DNA of 64,000 nucleotides from Pseudomonadota bacterium. Lineage in GTDB: Bacteria; Pseudomonadota; Gammaproteobacteria; Burkholderiales; Burkholderiaceae_B. Where the stretch lies: contig JAEWEV010000007.1 of the NCBI GenBank assembly GCA_023389155.1, positions 66,353-130,352 of the forward strand, read 5' to 3'. The notes beneath the pieces were generated by a model. It had not been told where the DNA came from and did not search any database. It saw nothing but the letters and a program-made list of their open reading frames with translations. Positions 43,167 to 51,824 of the stretch are shown here, in pieces (position 1 is the stretch's first letter; each line of letters begins with the position of its first letter). The translations under genes were made by a program, and so were the position numbers.

Positions 43167-44642
43167 TTAAGCAGCAGTAGCAGGTTGAGCAGGGGTACGA
43201 ACATCGTGTCCGACGAACTCAGGAACCTGCGGATTGACACCCTTGAGTCCGCGAATGGTCATGATCGTGTTGTAGAACATGACGATCACACCGCCCAGGA
43301 AGCTAACGCCACCCAGCACACGGATCATATACAGCAAATGTTTGGAGGCCAGCGCCTGCACGAAGGCATAAGTCAGCGTGCCATCTGCCTCTGTTGAACG
43401 CCACATCAGCCCTTCCATCACACCGGCAATCCACATGGACGCAATGTAGAGCACCACGCCAATTGTCGCCATCCAGAAGTGCGCCTCGATCAGGGATTTG
43501 CTGTACATGTTTTCACGGCCATAAAGTCGCGGAATCATGTAGTAAAGACTGCCGAAGGTGATCATGGCGACCCAACCCAGCGCACCGGAATGCACGTGAG
43601 CAACAGTCCACTCAGTGTAGTGAGACAGCGCATTGACCGTACGGATGGACATCATGGAGCCTTCAAAGGTGGCCATACCGTAGAAAGACAGCGCCACGAC
43701 CAGGAACTTCAGGATCGGGTCGGTACGCAGCTTGTGCCAGGCGCCTGACATTGTCATGATGCCGTTGATCATACCGCCCCATGATGGCGCGAGAAGGATC
43801 AGAGAGAAGGCCATTCCCAGACTTTGCGTCCAGTCAGGCAGCGAGGTGTACAGCAGGTGGTGAGGACCTGCCCACATATAAGTGAAAGCCAGCGCCCAGA
43901 AGTGAACAATAGACAGGCGGTACGAATAGATTGGACGGTTGGCCTGCTTGGGCACGAAGTAATACATCATACCCAGAAAACTGGTGGTCAGGAAAAAGCC
44001 CACGGCATTGTGACCATACCACCATTGCACCATCGCATCCTGCGCTCCGGCGTAAGCAGAATAGGAATTGAACCAGCTGTATGGCAATTCAATGTTATTG
44101 AAAATATGCAGAATGGCGATGGTCAGAATGTATGAACCATAGAACCAGTTTGCCACATAGATGTGTTTCATCTTGCGCTTGACAATCGTACCGAAAAACA
44201 CGATTGCATATGCTACCCAGACCAGGGTGATCAGGATATCGATCGGCCATTCAAGTTCCGCATATTCCTTGCTGGTTGTAAAACCGGCAGGCAGCGTAAT
44301 GGCAGCGGCCACAATGACCACTTGCCATCCCCAAAAAGTAAAAGACGCCAGCGGTCCACAGAACAGCCGCGCCTGACAGGTGCGCTGGACGACATAGTAG
44401 GACGTCGCAAACAGTGCGCTACCGCCAAAGGCAAAGATGACTGCATTGGTGTGCAGTGGACGCAAACGTCCGTAACTGAGCCAGTCAACGAAGTTGAGAT
44501 CTGGCCATACGAGCTGCGCAGCAATAAAAACGCCGACAGCCATGCCTACAATTCCCCATACAATTGTCATGATGGTGAATTGCCGCACGACCTTGTAATT
44601 GAAAATCTCCGCATTCTCGGAGAGCGCATTCTGGGTACGCAT
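43167..44642 (-). CDS. ccoN: cbb3 cytochrome c oxidase subunit I (catalytic)
   Basis: The 491-residue catalytic subunit with about 12 helices, holding heme b and the heme b3-CuB centre that reduces oxygen and pumps protons. Histidine-bearing stretches include LRPLHTNAVIFAFGGSALF, QWWYGHNAVGFFLTTSFLGMMYYFVP, WAGPHHLLYTSLPDW and WTVAHVHSGALGWVAM. AGAGG lies before the ATG. A class II FNR-type promoter is located upstream (44676-44716). This oxidase has high oxygen affinity and is used under microaerobic conditions. Confidence 0.98.
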   Translation of the reverse strand: MRTQNALSENAEIFNYKVVRQFTIMTIVWGIVGMAVGVFIAAQLVWPDLNFVDWLSYGRLRPLHTNAVIFAFGGSALFATSYYVVQRTCQARLFCGPLASFTFWGWQVVIVAAAITLPAGFTTSKEYAELEWPIDILITLVWVAYAIVFFGTIVKRKMKHIYVANWFYGSYILTIAILHIFNNIELPYSWFNSYSAYAGAQDAMVQWWYGHNAVGFFLTTSFLGMMYYFVPKQANRPIYSYRLSIVHFWALAFTYMWAGPHHLLYTSLPDWTQSLGMAFSLILLAPSWGGMINGIMTMSGAWHKLRTDPILKFLVVALSFYGMATFEGSMMSIRTVNALSHYTEWTVAHVHSGALGWVAMITFGSLYYMIPRLYGRENMYSKSLIEAHFWMATIGVVLYIASMWIAGVMEGLMWRSTEADGTLTYAFVQALASKHLLYMIRVLGGVSFLGGVIVMFYNTIMTIRGLKGVNPQVPEFVGHDVRTPAQPATAA

Positions 44643-44675
44643 AACTTTCCTCTAAAGAAAAAAACCTATCCTTCC

Positions 44676-44716
44676 ATCTTAAATAGATCACAGCAAGGCG
44701 ACTTGACAAATATCAA
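44676..44716 (-). promoter_or_regulatory. FNR-dependent promoter of ccoNOQP
   Basis: FNR box TTGACAAATATCAA (44703-44716, nine of ten consensus positions) lies 31 bases (centre to centre) upstream of the -10 box TAAGAT (44676-44681) on the minus strand. That is the spacing of class II FNR-activated promoters (site near -41.5), giving a start near 44669. Confidence 0.75.
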
Positions 44717-44887
44717 GCACCCTTCAGACGGCGATGAAACTATTTGAAAATAAAAAAAAGCCTCGATATGGCGTTACGGAAAACAACAGATTGCCGTCAG
44801 TTTCCGGAATCGCCGGACATGAGGCGCACTGTATTTTGCTGGCTGCGATTTCATTGCAAAGCTGGTAACAGCGCAGAACATAGCCAT

Positions 44888-45118
44888 CTACGGCCTTGTC
44901 TTCGCCGAGCGACTCGCACGGCCAGCATTCGCATTATTGGCTGCCCGATATTTACCTTTTTCGTTCGGCCGGCTTTCCGTGTCCCGGTCCTGCAATATGA
45001 TGCTCGCATTCTTGTCTGTATCTTCAAACTGCCCTGCCATGATGGCCCAGTAAAGTACGCCGCCGATAACCATGACAAACAAAAAGGCGAGGAAAACCAG
45101 CAGAAAGAAAACGTCCAT
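44888..45118 (-). CDS. ccoS: cbb3 oxidase maturation protein CcoS
   Basis: A 76-residue protein beginning MDVFFLLVFLAFLFVMVIGGVLYWAIMAGQFEDTDKNA, the standard CcoS pattern: one helix, then the GQFED motif. CcoS is needed for insertion of heme and copper cofactors into CcoN. It follows the ccoI-like gene by six bases and shares its promoter. The C-terminal tail of about 25 basic residues is longer than usual. Confidence 0.9.
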   Translation of the reverse strand: MDVFFLLVFLAFLFVMVIGGVLYWAIMAGQFEDTDKNASIILQDRDTESRPNEKGKYRAANNANAGRASRSAKTRP

Positions 45119-45124
45119 GATGAT

Positions 45125-46105
45125 TCAGGCCAGACGGGAGTGGATTGCACCGGACTGCGCCACACCAGGATCGCGGTATGAATAGCTGCGATAAAAATGC
45201 CAGGCATACAGCGCGACCGCAAGCGAGGAAACCAGCATGGTGATGGCGGCCAGCCACGGCTGAACCCAGCCAATCATGGCAAACGGAATCATGAGCAGGT
45301 GCCATGCCAGGGATCCGTAAAGGCTGCGGCGCGCCACGAGCAAGGTCTGCCTGCGAAGCGCAGCCAGTTCAGGTGCAGAGAGAGAAGGATCAGACAGGAT
45401 GATGGCGCGCGCGGCGGCCTGCGCCGAAGGCACCGCCATTGCCATCGCACAGGGACAGCTCATGACGAACAATGCGACCAGCACCGGGATGGCGTGATTC
45501 GCGTCGATAAACCAATACCAGACCAGTGCCGAAAAAAGGGAAAGCACGATCTGGGCCAGTACAAAATACAGACCTACGCGGTCTGCTGTATGTGCCAGCT
45601 GCGTAGACTCCTGCTCGAACATCCCGTCCACTTCCCTGCCGGCAGACTGGCTTGCGGACAGCGAAAGGTACCGTGCTGTGAGCACAAAGGCGACGAACAT
45701 GGAAATGGATTCGTAGTACACCTCACCAGACTGCCGGTAGGTGGCCACCACGCTTGGGATGAACGCAACAATGATACCCAGCCCGATGGGCCAGTTCATT
45801 GACCGCTGATGGGTATCCCGAGTATCCGCAGAAATGAAACCACGCCAGATGGGCCAGGCGCAATATAGCAGGAGCGGAATGCTGAGCACCAGACTGCACC
45901 AGTTCAGGACAACGATTGCCGTATCCAGGGTATCGACAGTCTCAAGATCGGCGTAACCCTGACGGAGATAGCCCGGAAAGGCGAACATCATCACCTGCAT
46001 CATGACCAGCCAGGCTAGCCCGAGACGCGCGAGCATATGCCGGCGCTGCAGACGCTCCTGAACACCCAGGGTATCGGGGATCGAAAAGATGGATTTCGGC
46101 TTCAT
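45125..46105 (-). CDS. CcoI-like copper P-type ATPase membrane core lacking all catalytic domains
   Basis: A 326-residue membrane protein in the ccoI position. It aligns by pattern with the membrane part of CcoI/FixI copper P1B-ATPases: helix pair MA-MB (LAWLVMMQVMMFAFPGYL; CSLVLSIPLLLYCAWPIWRG), M1-M2 (GLGIIVAFIPSVVATYRQSGEVYYESISMFVAFVLTARYL region), M3-M4 with SCPCAM (CPC at 217-219), and M5-M6 with ITMLVSS (MxxSS). The N-terminal metal-binding domain, the actuator domain (expected near 152-172, no TGE) and the phosphorylation/nucleotide domains (expected near 233-255, no DKTGT) are absent, each replaced by about 20 residues. The M5 YN pair is also lost. The frame is clean and composition is like its neighbours. 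It cannot hydrolyse ATP; it may be a copper-binding assembly factor or a decaying remnant. Confidence 0.85.
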   Translation of the reverse strand: MKPKSIFSIPDTLGVQERLQRRHMLARLGLAWLVMMQVMMFAFPGYLRQGYADLETVDTLDTAIVVLNWCSLVLSIPLLLYCAWPIWRGFISADTRDTHQRSMNWPIGLGIIVAFIPSVVATYRQSGEVYYESISMFVAFVLTARYLSLSASQSAGREVDGMFEQESTQLAHTADRVGLYFVLAQIVLSLFSALVWYWFIDANHAIPVLVALFVMSCPCAMAMAVPSAQAAARAIILSDPSLSAPELAALRRQTLLVARRSLYGSLAWHLLMIPFAMIGWVQPWLAAITMLVSSLAVALYAWHFYRSYSYRDPGVAQSGAIHSRLA

Positions 46106-46113
46106 ACCTTCCG

Positions 46114-46155
46114 ATCATAGTCCTGATCGGAAGACGCCTTCTTGATTTAAATCAA
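46114..46155 (-). promoter_or_regulatory. FNR-dependent promoter of the ccoI-like/ccoS unit
   Basis: Perfect FNR consensus TTGATTTAAATCAA (46142-46155) lies 32 bases (centre to centre) upstream of TATGAT (-10 at 46114-46119) on the minus strand, the class II layout. The predicted start, near 46107, is only a few bases from the ATG at 46105, so either the mRNA is almost leaderless or translation begins at Met24. Confidence 0.78.
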
Positions 46156-46189
46156 ACTACTGCGGTTCCTTGTGTGGCATGCAGGAAAT

Positions 46190-47104
46190 TCAGGCGGGAT
46201 TGAACACGCCCTGCGACAGGTAACGGTCGCCACGATCACAGACGATGAATACGATCGTCGCATTATTTACCCTTTCGGCCGTCCTCAAGGCTGCCACCAG
46301 AGCACCTGCGGAAGAGATTCCTCCAAAAATTCCTTCGCTGGCCGCCAGGTGACGAGCCATGTCCTCTGCCTCCGGTTGCGAAATCAGTTCGAACTGATCC
46401 ACGCCCGCAGAGTTGTAGATGGCAGGCTGGTATTCTTCTGACCACTTTCTGATTCCCGGAATGGATGCGCCGGGCGCTGGCTGCGCACCAATAATCTGGA
46501 TTTGCGCATTACGTGATTTCAGATAGGAACCTACGCCCATAATGGTGCCGGTTGTTCCCATGGCACTCACAAAGTGCGTGATCTGCCCCTGCGTCTGGTG
46601 CCAAAGTTCAGGGCCAGTCCCTTCGATGTGCGCCCGGGGATTGTCGGCATTGGCAAACTGATCCAGCACTTTGCCCTTGCCATCGGCCTGCATGCTCATG
46701 GCCAGGTCCCTGGCATATTCCATTCCCCCCTTATCTGCCGGTGTCAGGATGAGCTGCGCACCGTAGGCATTCATGGAAGCTCTGCGCTCAACAGACAGAT
46801 TATCGGGCATGATCAGAATCATCTTGTACCCACGAATGGCAGCCGCCATGGCCAGGGCTATACCGGTGTTACCGCTAGTTGCCTCAATCAGCGTATCACC
46901 AGGTCGAATTTCACCACGCGCTTCCGCGTGACGGATCATTGACGCAGCCGGGCGATCCTTGACTGAGCCCGCCGGATTATTCCCCTCTAGCTTGGCCAGA
47001 ATCACATTGCCGCGCGCCTCTCCGATGTGCTCGGGAATGCGTTGCAGGCGGACCAGGGGAGTATTGCCGATTGTGTCTTCGATTGTGGGGTACGTTATCG
47101 TCAT
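46190..47104 (-). CDS. cysM: Cysteine synthase B
   Basis: A 304-residue PLP enzyme that makes cysteine from O-acetylserine and sulfide (or thiosulfate in the B type). The PLP lysine is Lys49 in NPAGSVKDRPA; ATSGNTGIALAM and GTTGTIMGVGSYL form the cofactor phosphate sites. VERRASMNAYGAQLILTP and the C-terminal FIVCDRGDRYLSQGVF favour CysM over CysK. The start is placed at MTITYPTIEDTIGNTP by family comparison; the open frame upstream is unconserved. No strong ribosome site is seen. Confidence 0.95.
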   Translation of the reverse strand: MTITYPTIEDTIGNTPLVRLQRIPEHIGEARGNVILAKLEGNNPAGSVKDRPAASMIRHAEARGEIRPGDTLIEATSGNTGIALAMAAAIRGYKMILIMPDNLSVERRASMNAYGAQLILTPADKGGMEYARDLAMSMQADGKGKVLDQFANADNPRAHIEGTGPELWHQTQGQITHFVSAMGTTGTIMGVGSYLKSRNAQIQIIGAQPAPGASIPGIRKWSEEYQPAIYNSAGVDQFELISQPEAEDMARHLAASEGIFGGISSAGALVAALRTAERVNNATIVFIVCDRGDRYLSQGVFNPA

Positions 47105-47392
47105 GATTGTTGATTTGCAAATGAATGCCTGCCCTTGAGCAATGACAGGCAAGGTCGGGAATGGTGTCTCGTCTCGGGAGGGAATTGGGACGGAGCAAAG
47201 CCCGGCACCCCAAGTCCTCCTGAGAGTCAATCATAGCACCCCTCCCCCCGTTTTCAGGATTTATACCATGAATGACGAATGGGTTTTACCAACTCTCAGG
47301 TCAAGAGAGGTTGCGACATCACATTGCTGCGCTAACCCGCCCTGACGCCAGATGGGACGCTTTGACAACATATACCGGCCAAGTGAGATATC

Positions 47393-47977
47393 TTACGGGG
47401 TCATGGTCTGCTCAACCGGCCTCTGATGATCGCCCTCTTGTGTATCCGCTGCGGGTAATTTTTGTGAAGTGGCACTGGCGTCCTTACGCGGTTGTGGTCG
47501 AATCAACATAGGCATGGCAGGGGTGGACGATGCCGTTGCCTCATTACGGTGCACCGTCGCTCTGGCACCTTGTCGCCCTCTCCCCGATCCCGGATTAGCA
47601 GCGCCTGATTCTGTCTGAATAGACACGGAAACAGCCTGCTGAGAGCCAAATGCTGAATGGGCAGTGTCATCACCCCGCGAATAGGAGATCCCTGCCGGAC
47701 TGCCTACCGTGACGCCCTGTGTGCGCAGTTTATGCAATTTTTTAGGACCAAAGCCCGGAACTCTGGCGCCAAAATCATCCAGCGAAAGAAAGCGGCCCTG
47801 CTTGCGGATAGACAGAATACGGTCAGCCGTCTTGTCGCCTATTCCCTTTATCGACCGCAATTGAGCTTTTGTAGCGTTATTGAGGTCCAGAGCGTGGGCG
47901 GGCACACGCATGAACAAAAAGAGGAGCAAGGCAAAGGAAAACCGAAGGAGTGCGGAGAAAGAAAAGATAGAAGTCAT
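47393..47977 (-). CDS. comEA: ComEA-like helix-hairpin-helix DNA-binding protein
   Basis: A 194-residue protein with a signal peptide (about 1-29, ending PAHA) and a helix-hairpin-helix pair: LDLNNATKAQLRSIKGIGDKTADRIL and LDDFGARVPGFGPKKLHKL. This is the ComEA pattern; such proteins bind incoming DNA in the periplasm during natural transformation. The C-terminal 100 residues are low in complexity and extend well beyond the usual 70-110 residue length. A hairpin lies directly before the ATG (47980-48022). Confidence 0.85.
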   Translation of the reverse strand: MTSIFSFSALLRFSFALLLFLFMRVPAHALDLNNATKAQLRSIKGIGDKTADRILSIRKQGRFLSLDDFGARVPGFGPKKLHKLRTQGVTVGSPAGISYSRGDDTAHSAFGSQQAVSVSIQTESGAANPGSGRGRQGARATVHRNEATASSTPAMPMLIRPQPRKDASATSQKLPAADTQEGDHQRPVEQTMTP

Positions 47978-47979
47978 AG

Positions 47980-48022
47980 TCAGGTCAAATGAAGGAATAA
48001 ATCTTCAGTTTGCCTGACCTGA
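47980..48022 (-). promoter_or_regulatory. Hairpin immediately upstream of comEA
   Basis: Eight-base perfect arms TCAGGTCA / TGACCTGA with an inner GAAG/CTTC pairing. It ends two bases before the comEA ATG, so if transcribed it would cover the translation start region; as DNA it is a possible operator. Confidence 0.45.
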
Positions 48023-48186
48023 TTCCGAGGGGAGCTGTATGAAGACATATCAGTCCAGCGTTAGAACCCGAAGGAACACGATCGTCTTGGTACGCCGATT
48101 CAGCGCCGCGAATAGGCGTTAGGCAAGACTCGGCTCAGTCTTCCGGCCATGGGCACCCGATTGTTACCCTGTCCTGAATCTGTCAC

Positions 48187-49176
48187 TCAGCCTTGCTGAC
48201 GCAGCGCACGAATATAGCGTGAGACACCCTGCTCTACATCATACATATCCGCCGTGAATCCTGCTGCACGCAAGCGGGTTGTATCCGCTTGTGTAAAGCT
48301 TTGATAGCGTCCCTTGAGATCGTCCGGGAAAGGGATATAGCGAATCAAGCCTTCCCGTACAAGCGCATCCAGGGACAGGCGAGCTTCATTGCGCTCTTCC
48401 CTGAGGGTGTTTACCACGGCGCAAGCGATGTCATTAAATGGCTGGGCACGTCCGGTACCACAATTGAAAATACCGGACTGTTCAGGATGATCCAGGAAAA
48501 ACAGATTGACGGCGACCACGTCATCGACCGAAATGAAGTCGCGTCGCTGGCCGCCATCCTCATACCCGTCCCAGCCGCCGAACAGACGGACATGTCCTTC
48601 CGACAGAAACTGGTTCATATTATGGAAGGCAACGGATGCCATGCGCCCCTTGTGCTGTTCATTGGGGCCATACACATTAAAATACCGCAGGCCGACAACC
48701 TGTGCCGTGCGATGATCGAAGCGTTCGCGCACGACCTGATCGAACAGAAATTTCGAGTAGCCGTATACATTGAGCGGCTTTTCGTTTTCGAGTGCCTCAA
48801 TATAGTCCGGCCCCGCTCCGTAGACGGCAGCGGAAGAGGCATAAATAAAGGGGATACTGCGCGCCTGGCAGAAATTGAACAGCTCCAGCGTAACCCGGTA
48901 ATTGTTGTCCATCATATAGCGGCCGTTGCGCTCGGTCGTATCCGAGCAGGCGCCCTGATGAAAAATGGCTGTAACAGGCCCGAACTGCCCGCTATTGATG
49001 CGCGCGCGAAATTCGTCCTTGTCCATGTAATCTGCAATCGTTCCCGAGCGCAGATTGACAAATTTATCTCCGTCGGTCAGATCATCAACCGCGAGAATAT
49101 CGGTAATGCCTCTGTTATTCAGGCCGCGGACAAGATTGCTGCCAATAAAACCTGCCGCTCCGGTTACGATAATCAT
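48187..49176 (-). CDS. hldD: ADP-L-glycero-D-manno-heptose 6-epimerase
   Basis: A 329-residue cytoplasmic short-chain dehydrogenase that makes the ADP-heptose used for the LPS inner core. The nucleotide-binding GAAGFIGSN is at residues 6-14; the catalytic Tyr lies in NVYGYSKFLFDQ, and RYFNVYGPNEQHKG and GGWDGYEDGGQRRDFISVDDV are family-specific. The start overlaps rfaE1 by four bases; the upstream extension of the open frame is rfaE1 in another frame. Confidence 0.97.
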   Translation of the reverse strand: MIIVTGAAGFIGSNLVRGLNNRGITDILAVDDLTDGDKFVNLRSGTIADYMDKDEFRARINSGQFGPVTAIFHQGACSDTTERNGRYMMDNNYRVTLELFNFCQARSIPFIYASSAAVYGAGPDYIEALENEKPLNVYGYSKFLFDQVVRERFDHRTAQVVGLRYFNVYGPNEQHKGRMASVAFHNMNQFLSEGHVRLFGGWDGYEDGGQRRDFISVDDVVAVNLFFLDHPEQSGIFNCGTGRAQPFNDIACAVVNTLREERNEARLSLDALVREGLIRYIPFPDDLKGRYQSFTQADTTRLRAAGFTADMYDVEQGVSRYIRALRQQG

Positions 49177-50102
49177 GTCAGTTCCTCTGCACTTACAATA
49201 GATGTTCCCAGTTTTCCCACTACTATACCACCAGCCTTGTTGGCCCATTCGACCGCTTCCTGCCAATCGAGACCGGCAGCGCGAGTGACGGCCATCGTAG
49301 CCAGAACCGTATCGCCGGCACCCGACACATCAAATACCTCATGCGCTGCGGCGTCGACATGGAAACGCCCCGTCTCGGTATACAGGGTCATGCCCTGCTC
49401 AGACCGGGTAATCAGCAATGCCTCAAGCTGCAGCCTCTTGCGCAGATGCTGTGCAGACTCTGTGAGGGCCGATTCGGTTTTCCATTTTCCGATGGCCTGT
49501 TGCATTTCAACGCGATTAGGCGAAATCAGGCTTGCGCCGGCATACCGGTCGTATTCGTCCCCTTTGGGATCCACGAGCACGGGCAGATTGCGCTTGCGTG
49601 CCAGTTCAATGAGCACCGCGCAGTGGGTAAGCACGCCTTTGGCGTAATCGGACAACACAATAATATCGTGCGCGTCCAGCAGCTGTTCATACTGCTTTTG
49701 CAGATTCACGAGTGTCTGTTCATCAGGCAAATAATCGAAGTCGATACGCAATAACTGCTGCTGGCGACCCAGCACCCGCATTTTTAAGGTAGTGTGCATG
49801 CCGGGGTCTGTTACCAGGTGGGTGCCAATCCCGGCCTGATCCGCCAGCGTGGCAATCTGCCTGCCCGCCTCATCATCACCGACGATGCCCAGCAACGTAA
49901 CCTGACCGCCAAGGGCAACAATATTGCGCGCGACGTTGGCGCCTCCACCCAATCGGTCTTCACGTTTTGCCACACGGACAACGGGAACGGGTGCCTCAGG
50001 AGAGATACGTTCGACTTCGCCAAACCAGTACCGGTCGAGCATGACGTCTCCGACGACAAGAACGCGGATCTGTCTTATTTTTTCAATTGGAAAGGCACGC
50101 AT
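49173..50102 (-). CDS. rfaE1: D-glycero-beta-D-manno-heptose-7-phosphate kinase
   Basis: A 309-residue PfkB-family sugar kinase that phosphorylates heptose-7-phosphate at C1 on the path to ADP-heptose. Hallmarks: VVGDVMLDRYWFGEVERISPEAPVPVV, GGGANVARNIVALGG and the C-terminal VSGAGDTVLATMAV with the catalytic Asp. E. coli HldE has a second nucleotidyltransferase domain; here only the kinase part is present, so the transferase (rfaE2) must lie elsewhere. It is translationally coupled to hldD. Confidence 0.96.
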   Translation of the reverse strand: MRAFPIEKIRQIRVLVVGDVMLDRYWFGEVERISPEAPVPVVRVAKREDRLGGGANVARNIVALGGQVTLLGIVGDDEAGRQIATLADQAGIGTHLVTDPGMHTTLKMRVLGRQQQLLRIDFDYLPDEQTLVNLQKQYEQLLDAHDIIVLSDYAKGVLTHCAVLIELARKRNLPVLVDPKGDEYDRYAGASLISPNRVEMQQAIGKWKTESALTESAQHLRKRLQLEALLITRSEQGMTLYTETGRFHVDAAAHEVFDVSGAGDTVLATMAVTRAAGLDWQEAVEWANKAGGIVVGKLGTSIVSAEELT

Positions 50103-50107
50103 ACAAC

Positions 50108-51325
50108 TTATTCCTCAGGGCGGCGTGGCGAATAGGTTTCCCATGAGTTGCAGCCTGGGCATTGCCAGTAATAGGTTTGCGCCTGAAAGCCGCAAACGCT
50201 ACAAGCGTATTTGTCCATTCGCCGCGTGTGTTTCTCAATCATGGTTCGCAGTAGTGCAAGATTGAAATCGGGCATACGTTGTTGCAACTCACCCTGCCCA
50301 CCCGACTGCTGCTCATGAGCCAACTCGGTATGTAGCACTTTGTCGAAACCAAGCAGTGACGGATGCTGACGCAGTGATTCCTGCGCAAACTGCCAGGCAG
50401 GAGCAAAGCCCTGCTTGCGCAAGGCAGAAAAAACGACTTCAAATACATCCAGAGAAGGATGAGAAAAATAATGCGCTTTCAGCAGATCAACGGCCTGGGC
50501 ACTTTCGTTGGTTACCGCAAAATTATCCATGATCTGTTTTGCGACCAGGCCGGCAAATTCGGGAGATCGCTCAAGTGCAGAAAGCAGCCATTGACGCTCA
50601 GTGCCATTGTCGCCGAGGCGTCTGGACAGGTAAGCGCGCAGCATCGCAATACGGGCATAGGAAGCCTGTGATCCGGCTGAAGTGTTCTGCCCGGCTTCAT
50701 GCTCAGCCGCATCCAGTTCCGCTGCGGCGCTGGCAAAATCCGGTTCTTTGGCCATCAGGACCGCCTGGGCACGTTCGCAATGATAATGCACGCGTTGCGG
50801 CAAAGGTTCATCGGTCAGTTTGCGCAATTGCGCTGCAGCGGCAATGGCCTTCTCCCAGTCATGTTCCGCTTCGTAAATTCGAATAAGTGCGCGCGTTGCA
50901 GATGTCCCGTAGCTTGTGCTCTGTACTTCGGTAAACGCCTCTTCCGCGCGGTCGAACATACCCGCCTTGAAATAGTCCTGGGCAATTTCATGCAGGGCAT
51001 GCTCTCTGTCGGGTCTTGGCAAATCGGAGCGTGAGAGCAGGCTTTGATGAACACGAATGGCGCGCTCAATCTCGCCACGCCGACGGAACAGACTACCCAG
51101 TGCAAAGTGCAGTTCTGTTGTTTCGGAATCCAGCTTGGCCACTTCAATGAATGCATCAATGGCCTTGTCATGGTCTTCGTTCAGCAGAAAATTCAGACCC
51201 CTGAAATAGGAGTCTGGCAGGTTTCGGCTTTCCGAAACTATCTGCCGCACGTCGACCTTGGCAGCGATCCATCCTAAACCGAAAAGGATGGGAATCAGGA
51301 TCAGCCACCACGCTTCAAAGTCCAA
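50108..51325 (-). CDS. lapB: LPS assembly protein LapB (YciM)
   Basis: A 405-residue inner-membrane protein that controls LPS synthesis through LpxC turnover in E. coli. An N-terminal helix (WWLILIPILFGLGWIAAK) anchors about nine TPR repeats in the cytoplasm, and the C-terminus is a rubredoxin-type metal site with CSVCGFQ and CPGCNSW. The start codon is TTG, preceded by AGGGAG seven bases away, and overlaps the end of lapA by 11 bases. It is followed after five bases by rfaE1. Confidence 0.95.
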   Translation of the reverse strand: MDFEAWWLILIPILFGLGWIAAKVDVRQIVSESRNLPDSYFRGLNFLLNEDHDKAIDAFIEVAKLDSETTELHFALGSLFRRRGEIERAIRVHQSLLSRSDLPRPDREHALHEIAQDYFKAGMFDRAEEAFTEVQSTSYGTSATRALIRIYEAEHDWEKAIAAAAQLRKLTDEPLPQRVHYHCERAQAVLMAKEPDFASAAAELDAAEHEAGQNTSAGSQASYARIAMLRAYLSRRLGDNGTERQWLLSALERSPEFAGLVAKQIMDNFAVTNESAQAVDLLKAHYFSHPSLDVFEVVFSALRKQGFAPAWQFAQESLRQHPSLLGFDKVLHTELAHEQQSGGQGELQQRMPDFNLALLRTMIEKHTRRMDKYACSVCGFQAQTYYWQCPGCNSWETYSPRRPEE

Positions 51326-51701
51326 CTGCAGTCTCCCTGACAGGCGCCGTTTGCAGCGCTGTCGTGGCAGGTGATGCCTGAGCCTGGCTGCGCAGACGCA
51401 ACTCTTCGGCTTTGAGGGCGTTCAGGGAATGACGGGTATCGGCCACATCCCGGTTAAGCCGCTCCACTTCGCCTTTTAAACGGCTGACCTCGCGGGTTTT
51501 TCGTAAGCGCGTAGGAACACTGACCAACCAGGCAAACAGGGCGCCGACAAAAAAGGCAAGCAGCAGAACGACGATAAGCGGTACCGCATTGAAGGTATAG
51601 TCTCCAAAAAACCGTACCGTGACGGGGTCGGTATTTTTGAGGGCAAACAGCAATACCAACAGAAAGAGTACGATTCGCAATGCCCAGACAATATAACGCA
51701 T
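51315..51701 (-). CDS. lapA: LPS assembly protein LapA
   Basis: A 128-residue membrane protein with two helices (RIVLFLLVLLFALKNTDPVTVRFF and PLIVVLLLAFFVGALFAWL) followed by a coiled coil (RLKGEVERLNRDVADTRHSLNALK). This is the LapA/YciS pattern. It works with LapB in LPS control and is the first gene of the lapA-lapB-rfaE1-hldD run. Confidence 0.92.
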   Translation of the reverse strand: MRYIVWALRIVLFLLVLLFALKNTDPVTVRFFGDYTFNAVPLIVVLLLAFFVGALFAWLVSVPTRLRKTREVSRLKGEVERLNRDVADTRHSLNALKAEELRLRSQAQASPATTALQTAPVRETAVGL

Positions 51702-51760
51702 CAGCCTGCTCCAGAAATTGAATTATTCGCCATTGTAATGCGAATTGTGCCTCAAAAAAC

Positions 51761-51791
51761 AAAAACCCCGACTTTGCAATCGGGGTTTTTG
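51761..51791 (-). terminator. Terminator between ihfB and lapA
   Basis: Stem CAAAAACCCCGA / TCGGGGTTTTTG, symmetric, with T-runs on both strands. It separates the rpsA-ihfB unit from lapA on the minus strand. Confidence 0.9.
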
Positions 51792-51824
51792 GACTTCACG
51801 GAAACGACAGCGTATCAGGCTGAA

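Noticed and set aside
44752..44772. Terminator between ccoS and ccoN
   Set aside because: A T-run of eight is present on the minus strand, but the GCC/GGC stem is only three base pairs, too weak to call.
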